Source: Vibrio sp. CDRSL-10 TSBA (GTDB lineage Bacteria > Pseudomonadota > Gammaproteobacteria > Enterobacterales > Vibrionaceae). Taken from it: a stretch of DNA of 64,000 nt. Each line of letters opens with the position of its first letter. Position 1 is the stretch's first letter. The stretch spans positions 1,364,001 through 1,428,000 of the forward strand of contig CP155565.1 in the NCBI GenBank assembly GCA_039696685.1. Direction: 5' to 3'. Below, in pieces: positions 56,999 through 64,000 of the stretch. The notes under the pieces are model-generated. The model saw only the letters and a program-made list of their open reading frames with translations. It was not told the origin of the DNA and did no database searches. The position numbers and the translations under genes were made by a program.

Positions 56999-58285
56999 TC
57001 ACAGGCTGTACCAGCCGATCATTGCGCAGCAAATCAGATACATCACGCCGATATAGCGCCAGTTTGCGCTCAGCAGCGCTTTGGTGCCCACTTCATAGCG
57101 TGATTGGATACTGAGCTGAATGCCGGAAAACGGCGACAGTGTGATCCCCAGTGACCAGCCCATCAGCAGTGTCATGCCCAGCAGGTTGGCATCAGTGACT
57201 GACGGCGCCAGAATGCTGCCAGCCAGCACCACACTGGTCACCGGGTGCATGCCGGTCATGGCGAGAACAATCAGCACCAGCACAGTTATACAGGCTTCAA
57301 GCGCACCGAAATGGGCCGGCGCGAGCTGAATATCCAGCGCCATCAACGTCGCGGCAACACCAGAGGCGAGCATGGCCGCCGCGGCAAACAGCACCACTTC
57401 GCCACACGAACTGGCGATGCCGAGGTTGATGTGATTGCGGGCAATGCGTATGCCCGGCTTACCTTTTTTCAGCAGTAACCAGCCGGCGGTAAAGGTAATC
57501 GCCGTCAGTGTCACCAGCGACAGTACGCTGACGTCCGGAAACAGCTCATGGGCACAAATCACGATTACCGCCAGCAGGGCCGGCATCCACAATGAATACA
57601 GCGTGACCGGATAACCGGCCAGCGAATGGCTGTCAGGCTGGCGCAAGATCTGCCAGGCACTCAGTCCCAGCGCGACCAGAGCCACCGGAATGCCATAGGC
57701 GACCAGCGTCCCCAGCTGAGCGCCTGGTGCACTGATCAGTGCCAGACCCATAGAAGCGAAAAACGGCGACCAGAAGGCGCAGGCAGCAAAAGCACGCAGC
57801 AATACCAAACCCTGTGTGGTGGAAAGTTTACCCTGGCCGGAAATCTTATCGCCGACAATGATCACCGACGACATATTCAGCACTGAGCCAAACAGGTGGG
57901 TACCAAACAGGGTACGTATCAGGGCGGATTTACCTTTGGGCAGCGTCTCGCCGCTGCGTACACTCTCCACCGCAAAAATACGCAGAAAGCCTACCCCGAT
58001 CAGCATGGTGACCACGTTCTGGTTCGCTTCCAGCGCTTTTCGCACATACAGCATATCGGCGCCGTGCGTCATGCCGTAAATCAGTCCGGCCAGACCAATC
58101 ACCAGCAGCAGGACAATCTGTTTTTTCTGTGCCGGTTTGATGTAGGGGAGAAATAGAGCGGCGGCGATCCAGATCGGCACACCGGCCCAATAACCGCTGA
58201 TAAGCCCGGTCATCTGGGCACAAAGGGACATTACCAGGCTGATCATCAGCAGCCAGCCGCCGGATGCGGCGATAAAAGGCGTCAT
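56999..58285 (-). CDS. Multi-pass membrane protein, probable transporter
   Basis: A 428-residue intact protein with roughly 10-12 membrane segments and few charged loops. The arrangement and small polar motifs in the hydrophobic stretches (FFASMGLALISAPGAQLG, TGMHPVTSVVLAGSILAPS, ITLSPFSGIQLSI) suggest an ion-transporter-superfamily carrier with two repeated halves. It converges on the MocA-like gene and follows nrtR on the minus strand, with about 250 bases between. Specific substrate unknown. Confidence 0.6.
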   Translation of the reverse strand: MTPFIAASGGWLLMISLVMSLCAQMTGLISGYWAGVPIWIAAALFLPYIKPAQKKQIVLLLVIGLAGLIYGMTHGADMLYVRKALEANQNVVTMLIGVGFLRIFAVESVRSGETLPKGKSALIRTLFGTHLFGSVLNMSSVIIVGDKISGQGKLSTTQGLVLLRAFAACAFWSPFFASMGLALISAPGAQLGTLVAYGIPVALVALGLSAWQILRQPDSHSLAGYPVTLYSLWMPALLAVIVICAHELFPDVSVLSLVTLTAITFTAGWLLLKKGKPGIRIARNHINLGIASSCGEVVLFAAAAMLASGVAATLMALDIQLAPAHFGALEACITVLVLIVLAMTGMHPVTSVVLAGSILAPSVTDANLLGMTLLMGWSLGITLSPFSGIQLSIQSRYEVGTKALLSANWRYIGVMYLICCAMIGWYSL

Positions 58286-58435
58286 AGCGTTCTTAATGTG
58301 AGTGAGTGCGGAAAGTCGGGAGAATAAGAGACTTGCTGTCTGAATCCGGCTTCGTGTTTGCAGCCGTTGAAGTTTAAATTCGGATGGCGATCAAAACTTC
58401 AACAACGAATGTGATCATTATCAAAGCTTTTCGAG

Positions 58436-58480
58436 TTGCGCAATAGCCAAGGGCTGAATTTTAAGCAAGCTATTGCGCAA
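58436..58480. repeat. 12-base perfect inverted repeat downstream of nrtR
   Basis: Arms TTGCGCAATAGC and GCTATTGCGCAA separated by 21 bases. It lies between the nrtR stop and the membrane protein start. The core TATTGCGCAA occurs again at 59341-59350 in the nrtR-pncB control region. It could be the nrtR terminator hairpin or a binding site. Confidence 0.75.
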
Positions 58481-58536
58481 AAGTTTAGTGGCCAAAGTAC
58501 AGCCAGGCGAGATTGTCTGTGGCAGGTGAGATAGTG

Positions 58537-59254
58537 TCAGCCGCGCAGACAGGTCTGGAAGTAGGTCACTTCATTGCTGGCCAAACGATAAATCGTCGCC
58601 GGTTTGCCGCCTTTACCTTTGCAGGACGCGGCGATTTTGTTGGCGCTGACAATCACGCCGGTATCGATCAGGCGGCGTTTGACCGTCATGCGGTTCATTT
58701 CAACCCCGAACTTGGCGTAGGCCTCGATAATGTCGGCGACCAGAAATTCTTTTTCCAGAGAAAACAGTACCACAGATGTATATTCCACCGCCGCGCGCAG
58801 CTTCTTCCAGGCGTGCTGAATCTGCGCCACATGGTCAAAGGCGAGATCTTTTTCACCGCGCAGCAGCGGGGCTAAATCGAACCAGCCGGCGCGTTTCGCT
58901 GTCCATGCCAAAGTCTTCAATCTGGCGTACGTTGGACGGATTAAGCAGCGCGTAGTGGGAGATGCTGACACTCCAGCCATCCGGATCGCGTTTCGGGTTA
59001 CCGTCTACCAGCGGGTCACTGATGAAGTTGGGAAAGGTATGCACTTTCTGACGACAGATACGGCGCCGCGCCGATTCAAAATCTTCGTCAGCCGGTTCGC
59101 CGCCGCTGGTGGTCATATCTTCATCGTACACCAGACCGCCCGGTACCGCCCATTTGCCGCAGTCCGGGCGATTGGGGTTACGGCGTTTGACCAGCAGGGT
59201 TTGGATCCCGTGTGGTGCAAGACGGAGACAAATCATATCTATGGTGACGATCAT
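58537..59254 (-). CDS. nrtR: NAD metabolism repressor NrtR (Nudix-related)
   Basis: About 238 residues after one correction at 58894-58896 (GAAAC; GAAC gives FGMDSERAGWFDLAPLL). The N-terminal domain is a Nudix fold (KWAVPGGLVYDEDM) that has lost parts of the catalytic box and senses ADP-ribose; the C-terminal winged helix binds DNA (VEMNRMTVKRRLIDTGVI). NrtR controls NAD salvage genes. Divergent from pncB across 302 bases, as expected for its target. Start at 59254. Confidence 0.88.
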
Positions 59255-59556
59255 ATTAGCTTTCCTGGCAAACAATGAGCCACATTCTAGGCAAGGCGGG
59301 CGATATGGTCAAATGTAAATAACGGATTGTGACAAACTGATATTGCGCAAGGTTACGTTCCGGCATTCGATGCATAGAGCGCTGTAAACACATTGATTAC
59401 CTGTTATTCCCGCACAAAGTGAATGGATAAATGTGAGGTGTTAGGTTTGTCACAAAAGTTGACAAACAGGGTGTGCTCATTTATTGTTCCGGGATTAGTT
59501 AAGCACACAATGTTACTAACATGACTTACTCTTGCCGTGAACCAAAGGAAAGCATT
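59255..59556. promoter_or_regulatory. nrtR-pncB divergent control region
   Basis: About 300 bases holding both promoters and the candidate operator at 59445-59467. A second half-site TGACAAAC lies near 59330-59337, just before a TATTGCGCAA copy (59341). No other gene. Confidence 0.6.
59445..59467. promoter_or_regulatory. Candidate NrtR operator
   Basis: Perfect inverted repeat GTTTGTCA-N7-TGACAAAC, 90 bases upstream of pncB. The position between nrtR and pncB and the symmetry fit an NrtR site; the exact NrtR consensus for Vibrio was not compared. Confidence 0.65.
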
Positions 59557-60865
59557 ATGAACGCTGGCCTGTTTTCTCCCCACATTATCCGCAGTTTGTT
59601 GGATCTCGATGCCTACAAAATCAATATGATGCAGGCAATTCATTCGCTTTATCCTGATGCTCAGGTGCGCTACGAGCTGATTGTGCGTAGTGATGAAGAC
59701 GTCAGTGAAACTGCTGGAAGAAGTGCGGGATGAGATTGCGCATCTGGCGTCGCTGCGCTTTTCTGATGCGGATATTGTCTATCTCAAACAGAGTTCACCG
59801 CATCTGAAAACGTCTTTCCTGCAGTCGCTGCGTTATTTCCATTTCCAGCCTGAACGCCAGGTCGAAATGGGGGTGGTTAAGCAAGAGGGCAAACATCAGC
59901 TGCGGATTGCGATTCAGGGCAGCTGGCGCGATACCATTCTGTACGAAACCATCATCATGTCGATTGTGTCTGAAGTGCGTAACCGTCGCCGCTGGGCAGA
60001 GGTTCCGGCTGAGCTGCCAATCGAAGTGCTGGCAGACAAAGTACAGAAACTCAAAGCGGAAATCGCCAAACGCGGCATCACCAATTTTTCACTGACAGAA
60101 ATGGGCACCCGACGTCGTTTTTCCGGTCAGGTGCAGCGTGACGTGATGGCCTATCTGCAGCAGGAGATCCCGGAGCTGCTGCTGGGTACCAGTAACTACC
60201 ACTTTGCGCGTGAGTTTAACCTCAAGCCGATTGGCACCATCGCCCATGAGTGGTTTATGGGTCATCAGGCGCTGGTCAATGTACGCGACTCTCAGCGTGT
60301 CGCACTGGAGCAGTGGCTGACGGCCTTTGACGGCCAGTTGTCGATTGCCCCGACCGATACCCTGACCATTGATGCATTCCAGCAGGATTTCAACATGCAT
60401 CTGGCGAAAGCATTTGACGGTATCCGCCATGATTCCGGTTGTCCGTTTAAATGGGGCGATCGCATGCTTGAGCACTACGCCAGCATGGGCATCGATCCAA
60501 GCTCGAAAGTGTTTATCTTCTCCAACGGCCTGAACTTTGATGAAGCGCTGGAGCTGTGCGAATACTTCGCCGGCCGGGTGCGGATTTCATTTGGTATCGG
60601 CACCTTCCTGACCAACGATCTGGCAGGCTGGAAAAATGCCGCCGGTAAAGCGTATCAGCCCCTGTCGATTGTGATTAAGCTGACCGAGTGTAATGGTCGT
60701 CCGGTGGCTAAAATCAGTGATGAGCCGGAAAAAGCCATGTGTGAAGACCCTATTTTCCTCGCTAACCTCAAACGTCGCTTCAATATTGATTTGGATGTCG
60801 ATGCACTGGTTGAGGAGCTGCGCCGGCAAAAGCAGGTTAAGCGGCAGTACATTGCAGCCGCGTGA
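59557..60865 (+). CDS. pncB: Nicotinate phosphoribosyltransferase
   Basis: About 435 residues after one correction at 59708-59710 (GAAAC; GAAC gives DEDVSELLEEVRDEIAHL). Motifs: LLDLDAYKINMMQA at the start, TEMGTRRRFSGQVQRDV, GTSNYHFA and DGIRHDSGCPFKWGDRM, with the phosphorylated/ATP-linked histidine and PRPP residues. It converts nicotinate and PRPP to nicotinate mononucleotide in NAD salvage. AAAGGAAAG ribosome site; likely repressed by the divergent NrtR. Confidence 0.93.
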
Positions 60866-61187
60866 TCTGACTTTGGTCAGGGCTTAGGTTATGAATAGCA
60901 ATACTATCAAGGTATTAGGCAGAATATACGGTGGCTGAGTGCTAACAGAGCGACACAGAAAGTGAGTCACGGCTATTAATTCAGCGACCAAACCAGAAAA
61001 AGATCCAGCAATAACATCAGCAACTAATTCAGCAAAAAGCGGCGTTTAACGCCGCTTTTTTTATGCTCGAAATATGCCGTTCAACTTGTCTCCTCACAAC
61101 ACATAAACGATGTACGGTATATTTTGCGTGCACCAAATCGCTAAACTGGGCATAATGCATTAAAACCACTTACGTGATTATAAGTAA
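60866..61187. other. Intergenic region between pncB and the DeoR-type gene
   Basis: About 320 bases with the pncB terminator at 61034-61062 and the promoter of the DeoR-type operon. An imperfect ACTTA / TAAGT inverted repeat lies just before the start at 61188 and could be an autoregulatory site. Confidence 0.5.
61034..61062 (+). terminator. pncB terminator
   Basis: Hairpin AAAAGCGGCGT / ACGCCGCTTTT followed by T residues, about 170 bases after the pncB stop. Confidence 0.85.
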
Positions 61188-61950
61188 ATGACCCAAGAAG
61201 AACGCCTGATTCACTTAACGACGCTGCTTGAGCAGCAGGGCAAAATTACCCTGAACGAAATCTGCGAGCAGTTTGGTGTATCACGCGATTCAGCGCGGCG
61301 CGATCTGGTTAAGCTCACCCAACTGCCGGGTATTCAGCGCATCCGCGGTGGTGCGATGACGGCGCCGGTTTCGGCCCAAAGTAAACCTTACTCAGGTAAA
61401 ACCATCAGCGCAGCCAAACATGCCATGGCGTTGTGCGCCGCTGAGCTGGTGGATGAGCAGGATTATCTGGTGCTCGACACCAGCACCACGTTGTCGCTGA
61501 TGGCGGGTTACCTGACCGTGCCGGTCACCGTAGTGACCAACTCAGTCAACATCGTCGTCAATACTGAACAGAGTAGCACTCTGAACGTGCATCTGCTGGG
61601 TGGTCATTTTGATCCCTACAGCCGCGCGGTCCTTGGCGCGCAGGCGCAGCAACAGATGGCCGGCTATCATGTCAATAAAGCCTTTATTGGTGTGTGCGCC
61701 TTATCGGAAACGCGGCCTGACTACTAACTATGAGCAGGAAGCGGCGATGAAAAAAGCCATGATGGCTCAGGCAGAGCAGGTGATCCTGGTGTGCGAGCAT
61801 CAGAAAATGGGCGTCGAAAATTTCCATCACGTGTGTGATATCGCCGCGATCGATATGGTGATCACCGATGCCGAGCCAACGGCCGCACTACAACAACTGT
61901 TTGAACGTCACGATATTCAATGCATCGTGGCAACCCCACAAGAAGGATAG
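61188..61950 (+). CDS. DeoR-family transcriptional regulator
   Basis: About 253 residues after one correction at 61708-61710 (GAAAC; GAAC gives CALSERGLTTNYEQEAAMKK). N-terminal helix-turn-helix: ITLNEICEQFGVSRDSARRDLVKL; C-terminal sugar-phosphate sensor domain with LVLDTSTTLSL and NVHLLGG. DeoR-type repressors answer to phosphorylated sugars. It begins a three-gene operon with an oxidoreductase and a UPF0303 protein. Ribosome site is weak. Confidence 0.87.
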
Positions 61951-61957
61951 CTTTAAT

Positions 61958-62998
61958 ATGACTTACGCCCCGGTAAAAACAGCCGTGATTGGTTACGGCT
62001 TCTCAGCGAAAACCTTCCATCTGCCATTTATTAAGACTCTGCCAGAGCTGGAACTGACCGCCATCAGCTCAAGCCAGCAGGACGCGGTGAAAGCCGACTG
62101 GCCGGAAGTGGAGTGGTTTGCCGATGCCAACTCACTGCTCGACAACAGCGACGCAGAGCTGGTCATCATCACGGCGCCGAACGATGTGCATTTCTCTCTG
62201 GCCAAACGTGCGCTGGAAAACGGCAAAAACGTGATTGTTGAAAAGCCGTTTGTAACCCGCATTGAAGACGGCGAAAAGCTGATTGCGCTGGCGAATGAAA
62301 AAGGCCTGACCCTGAGTGTGTTCCACAACCGCCGCTGGGACGGTGACTTCCTGACTGTGAAGAAGCTGATCGAAGACGGCGCACTGGGCGAAGTGAAACT
62401 GTTTGAATCTCACTTTGACCGTTACCGTCCGGAAATCCGTCAGCGCTGGCGCGAGCAGTCGCAGGACGGCGGCGGCATCCTGTTTGACCTGGCTCCGCAC
62501 CTGCTGGATCAGGCGCTGATGCTGTTTGGTCTGCCACAGGCGATCAATGCCCAGTGCCGTATGATGCGCCCGGGTTCGACCACGATCGACTACTACAACC
62601 TGATCCTGCACTATCCGGAGCACATTGTGCACCTGCACTCTAACCTGTACAGCCCGGAGCCGAACCTGCGCTATAAAGTCTTGGGTTCAAAAGCGAAATT
62701 TGAAAAATACGGCCTGGATCCGCAGGAAGGCTACCTCAAAGAAGGTCACCTGCCGGAAGCGCCGGAGTGGGCGGCTGAAGATGCGGCTCTGTGCGGCGTG
62801 ATGTACAGCGAAGAGGGTTCTGAGCCGGTGAAAACCGAGCTGGGCGGTTACCAGTTGTACTTCAAAGCGGTGGCGGATGCGATTCGCCTTGGCACAGCCA
62901 ACCCGGTTCCGCCACAAGAGGCGCTGCACAATATTGCGCTGATTGAGATGGCACTGGAAAGCAGCAAAACCGGCCAGACCATTCAGGTGAATCTATGA
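61958..62998 (+). CDS. Gfo/Idh/MocA-family oxidoreductase, YdgJ-like
   Basis: A 346-residue intact protein. Rossmann motif AVIGYGFSAKTFHLPF near the N-terminus, catalytic lysine in VIVEKPFVTRIEDGE, and the FHNRRWDGDFLTVK segment seen in E. coli YdgJ. The substrate domain has GGGILFDLAPHLLDQAL. It probably oxidises or reduces a sugar or polyol with NAD(P); specificity unknown. The start at 61958 has AAGGA upstream. Overlaps the next gene by four bases (ATGA). Confidence 0.87.
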   Translation: MTYAPVKTAVIGYGFSAKTFHLPFIKTLPELELTAISSSQQDAVKADWPEVEWFADANSLLDNSDAELVIITAPNDVHFSLAKRALENGKNVIVEKPFVTRIEDGEKLIALANEKGLTLSVFHNRRWDGDFLTVKKLIEDGALGEVKLFESHFDRYRPEIRQRWREQSQDGGGILFDLAPHLLDQALMLFGLPQAINAQCRMMRPGSTTIDYYNLILHYPEHIVHLHSNLYSPEPNLRYKVLGSKAKFEKYGLDPQEGYLKEGHLPEAPEWAAEDAALCGVMYSEEGSEPVKTELGGYQLYFKAVADAIRLGTANPVPPQEALHNIALIEMALESSKTGQTIQVNL

Positions 62999-63459
62999 GT
63001 CTGACTCTGGAGGATGTGCTGGCGCAGGAAGCGAGCATTGAACTGAAGCACTTTAACAATGAGACCGCGTGGCAGCTTGGTTGCGAGCTTAAGCAGGCAG
63101 CAGAGCAGCTCGGTGCGGCGGTTGCGATTGAGGTGTACGGTTTCGGTCAGGTGCTGTTCCAGTATTCGATGCCGGGCACCGCGGCTGACAAGTTTGACTG
63201 GGTGCGCCGCAAGCGTAACTCGGTGCTGAAGTACAATCACAGTACCTATTATCTGTCGCTGTACAACGCGCAAAAGCAGCGTGAGTTTGAAGCGCAGCTG
63301 CACGTTGATGCTAACGAGTATTGCGGCCATGGCGGCTCATTCCCGATCCGCATCAAAGGCTCCGGCCTGGTCGGCGCGCTGACGGTGTCCGGTTTGCCGC
63401 AGGAAGCCGACCACCAACTGGTGGCCGATGCGCTGCAACGTGTGCTCAGCCAGCAATAA
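62995..63459 (+). CDS. UPF0303 (YBR137W/GlcG-like) family protein
   Basis: A 154-residue intact cytoplasmic protein: VAIEVYGFGQVLFQYSMPG, DKFDWVRRKRNSVLKYNHSTYYL (split) and the HGGSFPIRIKGSGLVGALTVSGL segment typical of UPF0303, a heme-binding-domain-like fold of unknown role. Co-transcribed with the YdgJ-like oxidoreductase; the pair with a DeoR regulator suggests a small carbohydrate module. Confidence 0.85.
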   Translation: MSLTLEDVLAQEASIELKHFNNETAWQLGCELKQAAEQLGAAVAIEVYGFGQVLFQYSMPGTAADKFDWVRRKRNSVLKYNHSTYYLSLYNAQKQREFEAQLHVDANEYCGHGGSFPIRIKGSGLVGALTVSGLPQEADHQLVADALQRVLSQQ

Positions 63460-63511
63460 GCTTGGTAGAACTCAAGCTTGTGCAATAAAGCTTATACAAG
63501 ACACTAAGTGT

Positions 63512-63533
63512 AAAGCCCCGCGAGGGGCTTTTT
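63512..63533. terminator. Terminator between the UPF0303 gene and tyrS
   Basis: AAAGCCCC-GCGA-GGGGCTTT with a T tract on the plus strand and an A run on the left, serving the plus-strand operon and possibly the convergent tyrS. Confidence 0.88.
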
Positions 63534-63567
63534 GTTGCGTTAAGCAGCGGGTGTTTACAGTGTAAAC

Positions 63568-64000
63568 TTAGCCCAGCTTCACCAGTGCAAACTGCTTTTT
63601 ACCCCGTTGCAGCACATAGTAACGGTCGAACAGGGCGAATTGGTCGGCAATTTGCGCGCTTGCGCAGCGCTCTCCGTTGAGCCGAATCGCCCCTTGCTGC
63701 AGCCATTCTCGCGCCTGACGTTTCGACCCCGCCAGTCCGCTGCTAAGCAACATGGCAACCACTTCCTCGCCGGGTGTCATCTCGCTGCGTGTTATGCTGA
63801 CACACGGTAATCCGTCTTGCTCTAACTGACCTAACTCGGCTGCGCTGAGCTGATTCAATTCACCGCTGAATAGGGCTTCGCTGATGCGCTGCGCACTCGC
63901 CAGTCCGTCATCGCCATGCACAAAACGGGTCACTTCACTGGCCAGAATCTGCTGCGCCTGCGGTTTGCCCTGGCGCTGTTTATCCTGCTGCTCAATCTCG
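63568..64000 (-). CDS. tyrS: Tyrosyl-tRNA synthetase, C-terminal part
   Basis: The last 140 or so residues of TyrRS; the gene runs past the window end. It shows the connecting helix [16 protein letters not shown] (read at the edge), then the S4-like RNA-binding domain with [17 protein letters not shown], ending [13 protein letters not shown]. It charges tRNA-Tyr. The visible part is intact, ending at 63568. Confidence 0.9.
   Translation of the reverse strand, partial: EIEQQDKQRQGKPQAQQILASEVTRFVHGDDGLASAQRISEALFSGELNQLSAAELGQLEQDGLPCVSITRSEMTPGEEVVAMLLSSGLAGSKRQAREWLQQGAIRLNGERCASAQIADQFALFDRYYVLQRGKKQFALVKLG

Noticed and set aside
826..61950. Genes split by frame breaks as true pseudogenes
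   Set aside because: All breaks follow one rule (GAAC/GTTC with an extra A or T) and no gene shows stop codons, deletions or drift otherwise. True decay would give mixed lesions.

Overview
The window is bacterial chromosome from the genus Vibrio. The evidence is the adjacent mtlR-mtlD-mtlA cluster, nagB, NhaD, the maoP/hdfR pair, an ERIC-type repeat and the protein sequences. The gluconate-oxidation and iorAB-like modules would fit a V. fluvialis/V. furnissii-like strain, but the species call is weak. There is no rRNA, tRNA, prophage or CRISPR array. Accessory DNA is limited to two insertion sequences.

Layout. 0-7.4 kb: NIPSNAP fragment, Nudix hydrolase, a three-subunit FAD/cytochrome c sugar-acid dehydrogenase, a DUF3237 protein, gluconate 5-dehydrogenase (idnO) and a LacI-type regulator with an operator palindrome. 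7.7-11 kb: the Hsp70-like yegD, an ISL3-family IS in its terminator, and a YbaK-type deacylase. 11.3-16.5 kb: LysR regulator, AbgT transporter, M20 amidohydrolase, a 59-residue protein and a MviM-like oxidoreductase. 16.7-21.4 kb: mannitol operon with four CRP-like sites. 21.4-25 kb: M23 endopeptidase overlapping a bactofilin gene, an IS4-family IS in the shared bactofilin/nagB terminator, and nagB. 25-35 kb: DUF3081, DUF1704, maoP, hdfR, DoxX, Ada-AlkA fusion, ogt, nhaD and a dicarboxylate/amino-acid symporter. 35-44 kb: small hypothetical, peptidase, SlyA-like repressor/HlyD/FUSC efflux operon with two SlyA-type operators, amino-acid binding protein with a HisC-like aminotransferase, LysR, and lipase. 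44-52 kb: duplicated secreted 103-residue proteins, a TonB siderophore receptor and a Fec-type ABC importer. 52-57 kb: molybdenum hydroxylase IorA/IorB-like with XdhC and MocA maturation proteins. 57-64 kb: membrane transporter, nrtR, pncB, DeoR/oxidoreductase/UPF0303 operon and the end of tyrS.

The main finding concerns frame breaks. Twenty-five otherwise normal genes carry 27 single-base +1 frameshifts. At every break the sequence reads GAAAC or GTTTC, and removing one A or T to give GAAC or GTTC restores a full-length protein of the expected family. GAAC/GTTC is a known core motif of DndABCDE phosphorothioate DNA modification, which marks only a fraction of its sites. I infer that these are consensus base-calling errors at modified sites in native DNA, not pseudogenes, and that the strain probably has a Dnd system elsewhere in its genome. 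The genes are therefore annotated as full-length CDSs with the break noted.
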